Below are positions 1 to 8,281 of a DNA stretch of 10,057 nucleotides, one piece after another; position 1 is the first letter of the stretch, and each line of letters begins with the position of its first letter. The stretch is taken from NCBI GenBank assembly GCA_002862965.1, contig PKCW01000067.1:1-10057 (forward strand). Reading direction: 5' to 3'. Position numbers and translations under genes: made by a program. The DNA is from Pseudomonadota bacterium. Its GTDB lineage: Bacteria; Pseudomonadota; Gammaproteobacteria; UBA5335. The notes beneath the pieces are model-generated. The model saw only the letters and a program-made list of their open reading frames with translations, did not search any database and had not been told where the DNA came from.

Positions 1-1301
1 GCGGTGCGGTTCCAGCGGTGGGCTTCCAGGGCCTTGAGGATCGCTTCGCGTTCGATGGTTTCGAGCGCGCCGTCCAGATCGGCCGGGGGCGCTGCCACGG
101 GCAGGTCGGCCTCGTCGGCCGGTTCGGCGGGCGTCGGTTCGGGCCGCGCGGCCGGTGGGATCGACGCCGTCAGTTGCAGGTGTTCGGCGGCGATGACGCG
201 GCCGTCGCAGAGCGTGTAGGCGCGCTGCAGGATGTTCTCGAGTTCGCGCACATTACCCGGGAAGGCGTAGCCGGCGAGCGCGCGCCAGGCGCTTTCGTCG
301 AGCCGGGGCGGTGCGTCGCCCGCGATCTGGCGCAGGATGTGTTCGGTGAGCTGCGGCAGATCCTCGCGCCGTTCGCGCAACGGCGGCACCCGCAGTTCGA
401 TGACGTTGATGCGGTAGTAGAGGTCCTGGCGGAACGCGCCGGTCTGCAGCATCTGTTGCAGCGGCTTGTGCGTGGCCGAGAGCAGGCGCACGTCGACCGG
501 AACCTCGCGGCTCTCCCCGACGGGGCGCACGGCCCGTTCCTGAATGGCGCGCAGCAGCTTGACCTGCATCGGCAGCGGCAGTTCGGCGACCTCGTCCAGA
601 AACAGCGTGCCGCCGCTGGCCGAACGGAACATGCCGGCATTGTCGGTGACCGCGCCGGTGAAGCTGCCCTTCTTGTGGCCGAACAGCTCGCTTTCCATCA
701 ACTCGGCGGGCAGGGCGCCGCAGTTGACGGGGACGAAGGGGCTCTCGTTGCGGTTGCTCTGGGCGTGGATGAGCCGGGCGACCAGTTCCTTGCCGGTGCC
801 GGACTCGCCGGCGATGTAGATCGGCGCCTGGCTGCTGGAGACCTTGGCGATCATGCCGCGCAACCGGCGCATGGGTTCGGAATCGCCCAGCAGGATGTGG
901 CGCGTGCGCCGGTCCGGTCGCGGCGAGGTGCTGCATTTGACCGCGGCGGCGACCAGGGTGCGCAGGATGCCCAGATCGACCGGCTTGGAGACGAAATCGT
1001 AGGCGCCGGCCTTGAGCGCCTCGACGGCCGACTCCACGTTGCCGTGCGCGGTGATGACCGCCACCGGCAGCTGCGTGCCGAAGGTCGCGATCTCGCGCAC
1101 CAGGTCGATGCCGTTGCCGTCGGGCAGCCGCATGTCCGTCAGGCACAGGGCATAGCGGTTGCGCGTGAGCAACAGCCGCGCGTCCGCCAGGGTCGCGGCC
1201 TTGTGGCAGCCGAGGCCCATGCGGTCCAGGGTGAGCTCCAGCAGGGTCAGGATGTCGGGTTCGTCGTCGACCAACAGTACGGTCGGGTGTTGCTCCTGCA
1301 T
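1..1301 (-). CDS. pilR: Sigma-54-dependent response regulator, PilR-like (3' end cut by window edge)
   Basis: NtrC-family transcription activator: phosphorylated by its partner kinase, it uses ATP to open sigma-54 promoters, classically that of the type IV pilin gene. About 433 residues are visible, and the last visible residues (HRWNRTA) lie inside the C-terminal Fis-type helix-turn-helix, so only a few residues are missing. Receiver domain ~7-120: acidic pair D12/D13, phospho-acceptor D56, T84, K106. AAA+ domain ~138-375: Walker A GESGTGKE at 165-172, sigma-54 contact loop GSFTGA at 212-217, Walker B GTLFLDEV at 231-238, arginines R291 and R297 in the finger region. A proline/alanine-rich linker (~381-408) precedes the DNA-binding helices. 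The ATG at 1301 has AAGGA 7 nt upstream, inside the end of the kinase gene, and lies 2 bp after that gene's stop, so the two are translated from one message. The GSFTGA loop and the kinase pairing favour PilR. Another NtrC-type regulator paired with a PilS-like kinase is the alternative, because no pilin gene is visible. Confidence 0.9.
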   Translation of the reverse strand, partial: MQEQHPTVLLVDDEPDILTLLELTLDRMGLGCHKAATLADARLLLTRNRYALCLTDMRLPDGNGIDLVREIATFGTQLPVAVITAHGNVESAVEALKAGAYDFVSKPVDLGILRTLVAAAVKCSTSPRPDRRTRHILLGDSEPMRRLRGMIAKVSSSQAPIYIAGESGTGKELVARLIHAQSNRNESPFVPVNCGALPAELMESELFGHKKGSFTGAVTDNAGMFRSASGGTLFLDEVAELPLPMQVKLLRAIQERAVRPVGESREVPVDVRLLSATHKPLQQMLQTGAFRQDLYYRINVIELRVPPLRERREDLPQLTEHILRQIAGDAPPRLDESAWRALAGYAFPGNVRELENILQRAYTLCDGRVIAAEHLQLTASIPPAARPEPTPAEPADEADLPVAAPPADLDGALETIEREAILKALEAHRWNRT

Positions 1302-1303
1302 GA

Positions 1304-2932
1304 TCAGTCCTTTTTGCGCTCGGCGAGGGGAAGGGAGATCCGGAACCGGCATCCGCCGTCGTGGGGCAGATGGACGAGGCTCGCGCCGTTGAACTCGCAC
1401 AGTTCCCGCGACAGATAGAGGCCCAGTCCGGTGCCGCTGCGGCTGGTGGTGAAAAACGGTTCGAACAGCCGTGCGGCGGCGTCGGCGGGAATGCCGGGCC
1501 CGTTGTCCGTGACCTGCAAATGAATTCGGCCGCCGGCGGGGAATCTTTCGCAGGTGATGGTAACGATCGAAGGTCCGCTCAAGGCGCGGCCGTGATGGCG
1601 GGCATTGTCCAGAAGGTTGGTCAACACCTGCGACAGGTGGCCGGGATCCATGCGCACGTCGACGTGCTGCTCCCGGCAACGCAGGTCGATGCGCTCGGTC
1701 TGCGGGTCGAGGCCGGTCCGATAGTGGCTCAGGAAGGTGTCCAGCCACGCGCCGAGATGCAGGCTTTCCGGCGCCGACGGGCGTTGCCGCGAGAGCTGCA
1801 GGATGTCGGTGACGATGGCGTTGATGCGGGTGGCGTGGTGGCACACCATGGCGACCAACTGCCGGTCCTGCGGATTCAGGTCCGACTCGCCCAGCAAGGC
1901 GCCGGCGTGGCTGATCGCCGAGAGCGGATTGCGGATTTCGTGCGCGATCCCGGCCGTGAGCCGGCCGAGCGCCGAGAGCTTCAGTTCCTGCATGCGCGCC
2001 TTCGCTTCGCCCAGGTCCTCGAGGATGATCAGCGTGACGGCGCCTTCCTCGCCGAGCGGGGCGAAGTGCAGCGCGCATTCCCGGTCGCCGGCGCAGTTCA
2101 GGCCCGGACGTTCGTCGTCGCGCCCCAGTCGCCAGGCGATCCAGCGCGCCTCGAGATCGGGTGCAAACTCGCCCAGAAGCGCCCCTTGGGGGGCGGGACC
2201 CAGAAGCTGCTGGGCCTGGGCATTGGCCAGGCGCACCCGGCCGCGCGGACTGACGACCAGCAGGCCGTGGTGCAGCCGCTCGATGATCACCTCGTTGAGC
2301 CGGGCGAGATCGTCCAGTTCCCGGCTGGCCCGATAGGCGACCTGGGCGCTGTCGTCGGCGCGGCGCGTCAGAACGTTGACGCCCCAGGTCGACGCGAATG
2401 CGGCGGCGCCCAGAAGTCCGACATGCGGCCAGGTGACCGCCTCGCCGCTCATGGCCGCCAGAGCCGCAAAGCCGAGGATGTGCAGGCTCGCCAGCGCGCC
2501 GTAGGTCAGTGCGGCGCGGCGCGGCATCACCAGCCCCGCGCCGACGCAGGAGAGCAGCAGCACCAGCCCGAGTCCACTGCCCAGCCCGCCGGTTGCCCAG
2601 ATGAGGATGCAGATCCAGGGCAGATCAGGGCCCAGTTGCAGCCAGGACTGCGCGGCGAGTCCGAAGCGCCGGCCCGCGAGCGTGAACAGCCAGAAACCGC
2701 CCAGGGCAATCTGGGCCAGCAGCAGCGCCGGGAAAGGGGCGTTCGACAGTTGATGCAGGCCGGTATCCAGTTGCAGGCCGGAGAGGCCCAGCAGCAGCGC
2801 GGCAAAACTCATGCGGAACAGCGCCAGCAGCACCAGCAGTCGCCGCGCGGGGCCTTCCGGCGCGGTGAGCGGCTGGAAACGCGGCCAGGCGCCCGTGGCC
2901 AGCGCGGATTCGGTCAGGGGGGTCGACGACAT
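1304..2932 (-). CDS. pilS: Membrane sensor histidine kinase, PilS-like
   Basis: Inner-membrane kinase that phosphorylates the PilR-like regulator encoded immediately downstream. It has 542 residues, close to the ~530 of Pseudomonas PilS. About six hydrophobic segments fill residues ~31-188 with almost no periplasmic loops, as in PilS, which senses within the membrane. A PAS-like region follows (~205-305). The dimerisation and phospho-acceptor helix carries H331 in [20 protein letters not shown]. The ATPase domain has N443 (N box), DNGPG at 476-480 (G1), FEPFF at 490-494 (F box) and SRSGTGLGL at 497-505 (G2), so all catalytic motifs look intact. The ATG at 2932 is chosen because GGAG (complement of 2943-2946) lies 10 nt upstream. 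In-frame GTG (2950) and TTG (2989) codons further upstream lack a good Shine-Dalgarno, and the extra residues do not resemble the family. It diverges from sucC across a 176-bp spacer. The PilS assignment rests on the membrane layout and the regulator next door; the sensed signal cannot be read from the sequence. Confidence 0.88.
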   Translation of the reverse strand: MSSTPLTESALATGAWPRFQPLTAPEGPARRLLVLLALFRMSFAALLLGLSGLQLDTGLHQLSNAPFPALLLAQIALGGFWLFTLAGRRFGLAAQSWLQLGPDLPWICILIWATGGLGSGLGLVLLLSCVGAGLVMPRRAALTYGALASLHILGFAALAAMSGEAVTWPHVGLLGAAAFASTWGVNVLTRRADDSAQVAYRASRELDDLARLNEVIIERLHHGLLVVSPRGRVRLANAQAQQLLGPAPQGALLGEFAPDLEARWIAWRLGRDDERPGLNCAGDRECALHFAPLGEEGAVTLIILEDLGEAKARMQELKLSALGRLTAGIAHEIRNPLSAISHAGALLGESDLNPQDRQLVAMVCHHATRINAIVTDILQLSRQRPSAPESLHLGAWLDTFLSHYRTGLDPQTERIDLRCREQHVDVRMDPGHLSQVLTNLLDNARHHGRALSGPSIVTITCERFPAGGRIHLQVTDNGPGIPADAAARLFEPFFTTSRSGTGLGLYLSRELCEFNGASLVHLPHDGGCRFRISLPLAERKKD

Positions 2933-3030
2933 CGGATGGCGGCTCCACACGGCAATTTGACGCCTGCAATCTCGTCCGCCCCAAAGCAAGAATCGGACCC
3001 GAAGCGGTCTTCATTGACATTGTTCATGGC

Positions 3031-3049
3031 CTTGGCGGTCCCGACCAAG
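3031..3049. promoter_or_regulatory. Short dyad CTTGG-N9-CCAAG in the divergent spacer, possible operator
   Basis: The perfect 5-bp inverted arms lie at 3031-3035 and 3045-3049. The left arm overlaps the candidate -35 of the sucC promoter. The right arm overlaps a weak candidate -35 (TTGGTC, complement of 3043-3048) for the divergent kinase gene. The arms are short, so chance is possible. A regulator cannot be named. Confidence 0.22.
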
Positions 3050-3060
3050 TGGAGGACAAT
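3032..3060 (+). promoter_or_regulatory. Candidate sigma-70-type promoter for sucC-sucD-nadE
   Basis: TTGGCG (3032-3037) and GACAAT (3055-3060) are separated by 17 bp, each matching four of six consensus bases. Transcription would start near 3067, giving a leader of about 40 nt that ends in the strong AAGGGAGGG ribosome binding site at 3091-3099, ahead of the sucC ATG at 3109. A perfect TTGACA at 3014-3019 has no recognisable -10 element at the right distance. Identified by eye only. Confidence 0.4.
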
Positions 3061-3108
3061 ACAACGCCGCCAATTTGCCGCAGTGCCCCGAAGGGAGGGT
3101 CCCGCCTC

Positions 3109-4272
3109 ATGAATCTGCATGAATACCAGGCCAAGCAGTTGTTTGCCGAGTTCGGCATACCCGTCCCCGAGGGCCGGCCGGCGGTGACCCCCGAGGCGGC
3201 CAGTGCTGCGGCCCAGGCGCTGGGCGGCGGCCGCTGGGTGGTCAAGGCCCAGGTTCACGCCGGCGGGCGCGGCAAGGCGGGCGGCGTGAAGCTCGTCGAG
3301 AGCCCGGAGGCGGCGGCCGTCGCGGCGCAGGGCATGCTGGGCACCCGGATCGTGACCCACCAGACCGATGCCAAGGGCTTGCCGGTCCAGACCGTGCTGG
3401 TGGAAAAGGCCGGCAGCATCGCGCGCGAGCTCTATGTGAGCCTGCTCACCGACCGGGCGACCGAGAGCGTGGTGTTCATGGCTTCGGCCGCGGGTGGCAT
3501 GGACATCGAGGAGGTCGCCGCGACCACGCCCGAGAAGATCATCACCGTCACCGTCCCGCCGGCGCAGGGCTTCTCGGCCTATCAGGCGCGGCGGCTGGCT
3601 TTCGGGATGGGGCTTTCGGGGGACGAGATTCCCCAGTTCGTCGCCATCGCTGAAGGCCTGTTCCGGCTCTACGTGGCGAGCGACGCCAGCCTGATGGAGA
3701 TCAACCCGCTGATCGTCACGAACGAGGGTCGGCTGGTCGCGCTCGACGGCAAGATCAATCTCGACGACAACGCGCTGTTCCGGCAGAAGCGCCTCGCCGA
3801 CTGGGAGGACGCCAGCCAGGAGGACGCCCGCGAGCATGAGGCGGCGGCGCATCACCTCAACTACGTCAGCCTCGAGGGCGAGATCGGCTGCATGGTCAAC
3901 GGCGCCGGGCTGGCTATGGCGACCATGGACGTGATCCAGCTCTACGGCGGCACACCGGCCAATTTCCTCGACGTCGGCGGCGGCACCACCGCCGAGCGCG
4001 TGACGGCGGCCTTCAAGCTCATCACCGCCGACCCCAAGGTGCGGGCGATCCTGGTCAATATCTTCGGCGGCATCGTGCGCTGCGACCTCATCGCCGAAGG
4101 CATCATCGCCGCGGTGAAGGAGGTCGGGCTGAAGCTGCCGGTGGTGGTGCGGCTGGAGGGCACCAACGTCGAGCGCGGCAAGGCCCTGCTGGCCGAAAGT
4201 GGCCTCGCCATCATCACGGCCGAGGATCTGGACGACGCGGCCCGCAAGGCCGTTGCAGCGGCGAAGGCTTGA
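3109..4272 (+). CDS. sucC: Succinyl-CoA synthetase, ADP/GDP-forming, beta subunit
   Basis: Beta subunit of the cytoplasmic TCA-cycle enzyme that converts succinyl-CoA, phosphate and a nucleoside diphosphate to succinate, CoA and nucleoside triphosphate. Its 387 residues match the ~388 of the E. coli protein. The N-terminus [20 protein letters not shown] is diagnostic. An ATP-grasp domain follows, with the nucleotide-binding run [16 protein letters not shown] at 44-59 and metal-site region EINPLIV at 197-203. The C-terminal CoA-ligase-like domain contains [11 protein letters not shown] (264-274), DVGGG (288-292) and [15 protein letters not shown] (317-331), which bears on the phosphohistidine of the alpha subunit. 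The ATG at 3109 is supported by AAGGGAGGG 9 nt upstream. An in-frame extension to 3049 is possible on paper but adds residues absent from the family. sucD begins 11 bp after the stop and shares the transcript. The gene appears intact with no unusual residues. Confidence 0.99.
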   Translation: MNLHEYQAKQLFAEFGIPVPEGRPAVTPEAASAAAQALGGGRWVVKAQVHAGGRGKAGGVKLVESPEAAAVAAQGMLGTRIVTHQTDAKGLPVQTVLVEKAGSIARELYVSLLTDRATESVVFMASAAGGMDIEEVAATTPEKIITVTVPPAQGFSAYQARRLAFGMGLSGDEIPQFVAIAEGLFRLYVASDASLMEINPLIVTNEGRLVALDGKINLDDNALFRQKRLADWEDASQEDAREHEAAAHHLNYVSLEGEIGCMVNGAGLAMATMDVIQLYGGTPANFLDVGGGTTAERVTAAFKLITADPKVRAILVNIFGGIVRCDLIAEGIIAAVKEVGLKLPVVVRLEGTNVERGKALLAESGLAIITAEDLDDAARKAVAAAKA

Positions 4273-4283
4273 GGAGCGCATCG

Positions 4284-5159
4284 ATGAGCATTCTGGTCGA
4301 CGAGAACACCCGCGTGATTTGCCAGGGCTTCACCGGCAAGCAGGGGACCTTCCATTCCGAACAGGCGCTGGCCTATGGCACGCGGCTGGTGGGCGGCGTG
4401 ACGCCCGGTCGCGGTGGACAGCGGCATCTGGACCTGCCGGTGTTCGACACCGTGCATGACGCAGTGGCGGCGACGGGCGCGGAGGCGAGCATGATCTACG
4501 TGCCGGCGCCCTATGCCGCCGATGCGATCCTGGAGGCCTTCGATGCCGGCATCCGGATCATCGTCTGCATCACCGAACACATCCCGGTGCAGGACATGAT
4601 CAAGGTCAAGGCGACCCTGCGCGGCAGCAGCGCGCGCCTGATCGGTCCCAACTGTCCCGGCATCATCACCCCCGGCGCCTGCAAGATCGGCATCATGCCC
4701 GGCATGATCCATTCACCCGGCAAGGTCGGCATCGTCTCGCGTTCCGGCACCCTGACCTATGAGGCCGTGTTCCAGACCACGCGGCGCGGGCTGGGTCAGT
4801 CCACCTGCGTCGGCATCGGCGGCGACCCGGTGCACGGCATGAACTTCGTCGACTGCCTGCGCCTGTTTCAGGACGATCCGCAGACCGAGGGCATCATCAT
4901 GGTCGGCGAGATCGGCGGTGGCGAGGAAGAAGACGCCGCGGCCTTCATCCAGGCGCACGTCAGCAAGCCGGTGGTGAGCTACATCGCCGGCGTGACGGCG
5001 CCGTCGGGCAAGCGCATGGGCCATGCCGGCGCCATCATCACCGGCGGCAAGGGCACGGCCGAAGGCAAGTATGCGGCGCTGGAGGCGGCCGGGGTCGCCA
5101 CCGTGCGCTCGCCGGCGCAGCTCGGCGATCGCATGGCCCAGTTGCTCGGCGTGAACTGA
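4284..5159 (+). CDS. sucD: Succinyl-CoA synthetase, alpha subunit
   Basis: Alpha subunit that binds CoA and carries the transiently phosphorylated histidine of succinyl-CoA synthetase, partner of the upstream SucC. It has 291 residues, against ~289 in E. coli. The N-terminal Rossmann-type CoA-binding domain includes [12 protein letters not shown] (13-24) and the [17 protein letters not shown] region (41-57). [12 protein letters not shown] (120-131) and SRSGTLTYE (152-160) are family signatures. The catalytic histidine is H247 in [18 protein letters not shown] (245-262), matching H246 of E. coli. ATG 4284 is preferred over an in-frame upstream codon at 4269 because the protein then starts with the conserved [15 protein letters not shown], and GAGGAG at 4271-4276, overlapping the sucC stop, lies 7 nt upstream. 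nadE follows after 12 bp. The usual PGKGGTTHLG motif is here [10 protein letters not shown], a mild divergence away from the catalytic histidine. Confidence 0.99.
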   Translation: MSILVDENTRVICQGFTGKQGTFHSEQALAYGTRLVGGVTPGRGGQRHLDLPVFDTVHDAVAATGAEASMIYVPAPYAADAILEAFDAGIRIIVCITEHIPVQDMIKVKATLRGSSARLIGPNCPGIITPGACKIGIMPGMIHSPGKVGIVSRSGTLTYEAVFQTTRRGLGQSTCVGIGGDPVHGMNFVDCLRLFQDDPQTEGIIMVGEIGGGEEEDAAAFIQAHVSKPVVSYIAGVTAPSGKRMGHAGAIITGGKGTAEGKYAALEAAGVATVRSPAQLGDRMAQLLGVN

Positions 5160-5171
5160 CGGGAGGCGCGC

Positions 5172-6776
5172 ATGGCCCGGATCGTCATGGCCCAGCTCGA
5201 TTTCTGGGTCGGGGACGTGGCAGGGAACACCACGCGGCTGATCGAGGCGACGCGCGAGGCGCATGAACGCTTCGCCCCGGATCTGGTGGTGTTTCCCGAG
5301 CTGGCGCTGACGGGCTATCCGCCAGAGGATCTGCTCTGGCGGCGCGGGCTGCGCATCCGCGTGGACGAGGCCTTCGAGCGCCTCGCCCGCGAGCGGCTGC
5401 CGGTGCCGGTCCTGTTCGGCTATCCGGAATATGCGCCGGAGGGCATCTACAACGCGGCCTGCGTGATCCGGGACGGGGCGGTGGTGGCGCGTTATCGCAA
5501 GCACCGCCTGCCCAACTACAGCGTGTTCGACGAAAAGCGCTATTTTCTCGCGGGCGACGCGCCGTGCGTGTTCGAGTGCGCGGGCCTGAAGCTGGGCGTG
5601 ACCATCTGCGAGGACATCTGGGGGCCGGAGCCGGCCGCCCAGGCCGCGGCGGCGGGCGCGCAGGTGCTGCTCAACATCAACGCCTCGCCGTTTCACGTCA
5701 ACAAGGGCGTGGAACGCAGCTTCGAACTGGCGCACCGGGCGACCGAAACCGGCCTGCCCATCGTCTACGTCAACCTCATCGGCGGGCAGGACGAGCTGGT
5801 GTTCGACGGCGAATCGCTGGTCTGCGGCGCCGAAGGACGCATCGTGTATCGCGCGCCGGCCTTCGCCGAGGGGCTGTTTGCCGTCGATTTCGACGCGGCC
5901 GGCCAGCCGCAGGTGGCCGGGCCCGTGGCCGAACCCCTGGGCCTCGAGGCCGCGGTCTACAAGGCTTTGGTGCAGGGGGTGCAGGACTACGTCAACCGCC
6001 AGCGTTTCCGCGGCGTGGTGCTGGGACTCTCGGGCGGCATCGATTCGGCGCTCACGCTGGCGATTTCGGTCGATGCCCTCGGCGCCGAGCGGGTGATGGC
6101 GGTGCTGATGCCCTCGCGCTACACGGCGGACATCAGCGTCGAGGATGCCCAGGCGCAGGCCCGCACGATGGGCGTGGAGTCGGTGGTGCTGCCGATCGAG
6201 AAACCGCAGGCGGCGTTCAAGGAGACGCTGGCGCCGGTGTTCCGCGATCTGCCCGAGGACGTGACCGAGGAAAATCTGCAGGCGCGCATCCGCGGCGTGC
6301 TGCTGATGGCCATCTCCAACAAGACCGGGCGCATGGTGCTCACCACCGGCAACAAGAGCGAGATGGCGGTCGGCTATTCCACGCTCTACGGCGACATGGT
6401 GGGCGGCTTCGCGCCGCTGAAAGACGTGAGCAAGATGCTGGTCTACCGCTTGTGCCGGTACCGCAACCTGCTGGCGCCGGTGATTCCGCAGCGCGTGATC
6501 GACCGGCCGCCTTCGGCCGAGCTGCGCCCGGACCAGAAAGACAGCGATTCTTTGCCGCCCTACGACGTGCTCGACGCCATTCTGGAGCTCTACGTGGAGC
6601 AGGACCTGCCGCTCTCCGAGATCGTCGCACGCGGCTTCGACGAGGCCACCGTGCGGCAGGTCGGGCGCATGGTCAAGCAGGCCGAATACAAGCGCCGCCA
6701 GGCCCCGCCCGGCGTCAAGATCACCCGCCGCGCCTTCGGCCGCGACCGCCGCTATCCCATCTGCTCGGGCTACTGA
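5172..6776 (+). CDS. nadE: Glutamine-hydrolysing NAD+ synthetase
   Basis: Cytoplasmic enzyme for the last step of NAD+ synthesis: nicotinate adenine dinucleotide is adenylated by ATP and amidated with ammonia released from glutamine. It has 534 residues in two domains. The N-terminal nitrilase-type glutaminase (~1-245) carries the triad E43 (FPELALTGYPPEDLL), K110 (YRKHRLPNY) and C146 (TICEDIWGP). The C-terminal synthetase (~260-534) has the PP-loop LGLSGGIDSA at 284-293, TTGNKSEMAVGYSTLYGD at 391-408 and SAELRPDQKDSDSLPPYD at 448-465. Presence of the whole glutaminase domain separates it from the ~275-residue ammonia-only NadE. ATG 5172 has GGGAGG 5 nt upstream and follows sucD by 12 bp, so it very likely belongs to the sucCD operon. 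Its TGA lies 4 bp from the stop of the convergent urtE. All catalytic residues are present and the gene looks functional. Confidence 0.97.
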   Translation: MARIVMAQLDFWVGDVAGNTTRLIEATREAHERFAPDLVVFPELALTGYPPEDLLWRRGLRIRVDEAFERLARERLPVPVLFGYPEYAPEGIYNAACVIRDGAVVARYRKHRLPNYSVFDEKRYFLAGDAPCVFECAGLKLGVTICEDIWGPEPAAQAAAAGAQVLLNINASPFHVNKGVERSFELAHRATETGLPIVYVNLIGGQDELVFDGESLVCGAEGRIVYRAPAFAEGLFAVDFDAAGQPQVAGPVAEPLGLEAAVYKALVQGVQDYVNRQRFRGVVLGLSGGIDSALTLAISVDALGAERVMAVLMPSRYTADISVEDAQAQARTMGVESVVLPIEKPQAAFKETLAPVFRDLPEDVTEENLQARIRGVLLMAISNKTGRMVLTTGNKSEMAVGYSTLYGDMVGGFAPLKDVSKMLVYRLCRYRNLLAPVIPQRVIDRPPSAELRPDQKDSDSLPPYDVLDAILELYVEQDLPLSEIVARGFDEATVRQVGRMVKQAEYKRRQAPPGVKITRRAFGRDRRYPICSGY

Positions 6777-6780
6777 TCGC

Positions 6781-7470
6781 TCAGACCGACAGATAGCCGG
6801 TGATCTTGGCGACGTCGGCGTCCTCGCGGCGATCCTCGTGGATGATGCGGCCGCGCTCCAGCACCAGGATGCGGTCGGCCACGGCCAGCGCGAAGCTCAG
6901 CACCTGCTCGGAGACGATCAGCGTGATGCGGCGCAGCTTGCGGATTTCGTTCAACGCCTGCGCGATCTCCTTGATGATCGAGGGCTGGATGCCTTCGGTC
7001 GGCTCGTCGAGCAGCAGCACCGCGGGATCGGTCGCCAGCGCCCGAGCGATGGCCAGCTGCTGCTGCTGACCCCCGGAGAGGTTGCCGCCCTTGCGGTGGC
7101 GCATCTCGAACAGGACCGGGAACAGCTCGAACAGCTCATCGGGCACGCGGTTGGTGCCGCTTTTCTCCAGCCCGGTCTGGATGTTCTCCATCACCGTCAG
7201 CGCCGGGAAGATCATGCGGCCCTGCGGGACATAGGCCATGCCCCGCTGCACGCGCCGATGGCTGGGCAGACCGGCCAGTTCGGTGCCCTCCAGCCGGATC
7301 GCGCCGCTGCGCGTCGGCAGCACCCCCATCAGCGCCTTGAACAGCGTCGATTTGCCCATGCCGTTGCGTCCCATGAGCGCCACGGTTTCATTCGGCGCGG
7401 CCTGGAAACTGACCTCGTTGACCACTTGGCTCTGGCCGTAGCTGACACACAGTCGATCCACTTCGAACAT
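6781..7470 (-). CDS. urtE: Urea-type ABC transporter ATPase, LivF-like
   Basis: The second of two ATPases driving a HAAT-family importer (branched-chain amino acid transporter relatives) for urea, on the cytoplasmic face of the UrtBC channel. The 229-residue length fits UrtE. Motifs: Walker A GRNGMGKS at 34-41, Q-loop Q83 in YVPQGRMIFPALTVMENIQ, signature LSGGQQQQLAIARAL at 131-145, Walker B VLLLDEPTEGIQPSI at 151-165. The H-loop position reads VSEQ (Q189), as is usual in LivF-type ATPases (LVEQ). The GRMIFPALTVMENIQTGLE stretch and EGIQPSIIKEI favour UrtE over LivF. The ATG at 7470 has GAGGAA 7 nt upstream and lies 35 bp after the urtD stop. It is the last gene of the operon; no urease gene follows, as nadE converges directly. 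Short-chain amide import is the main alternative function. Confidence 0.93.
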   Translation of the reverse strand: MFEVDRLCVSYGQSQVVNEVSFQAAPNETVALMGRNGMGKSTLFKALMGVLPTRSGAIRLEGTELAGLPSHRRVQRGMAYVPQGRMIFPALTVMENIQTGLEKSGTNRVPDELFELFPVLFEMRHRKGGNLSGGQQQQLAIARALATDPAVLLLDEPTEGIQPSIIKEIAQALNEIRKLRRITLIVSEQVLSFALAVADRILVLERGRIIHEDRREDADVAKITGYLSV

Positions 7471-7505
7471 GGCTGATTCCTCGTCGGATGGCGTTGGCCT
7501 GCCGG

Positions 7506-8270
<765 letters not shown>

Positions 8271-8281
8271 GGCCGGTCTCC

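Noticed and set aside
18..1418. 466-codon open frame on the plus strand opposite the pilR-like gene
   Set aside because: Antisense shadow of high-GC codon use: composition is dominated by Arg, Gly, Ala and Gln with no domain pattern, while the minus strand has complete receiver and AAA+ motifs.
3014..3019. Perfect TTGACA as the sucC promoter -35
   Set aside because: The sequence 16-18 bp downstream (around 3036-3043) is GC-rich with no -10-like hexamer.
2914..3027. Short minus-strand reading frame (starting [13 protein letters not shown]) overlapping the pilS start, a possible leader peptide
   Set aside because: Only a weak AAGG precedes it, no attenuator-like hairpin or codon run is visible, and the divergent spacer is high in chance open frames.
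1361..3112. 583-codon open frame on the plus strand opposite the kinase gene and running into sucC
   Set aside because: It lies opposite an intact histidine kinase, has low-complexity Gln/Arg/Ala-rich translation, no ribosome binding site logic, and ends just inside the sucC start.
2914..4281. 455-codon open frame on the minus strand opposite sucC
   Set aside because: sucC on the other strand is an unmistakable full-length family member; the antisense product is His/Asp/Arg-rich without recognisable motifs.
5564..6796. 410-codon plus-strand open frame overlapping nadE in another frame
   Set aside because: Arg/Gly/Ala-rich out-of-frame shadow; nadE retains all catalytic motifs in its own frame.
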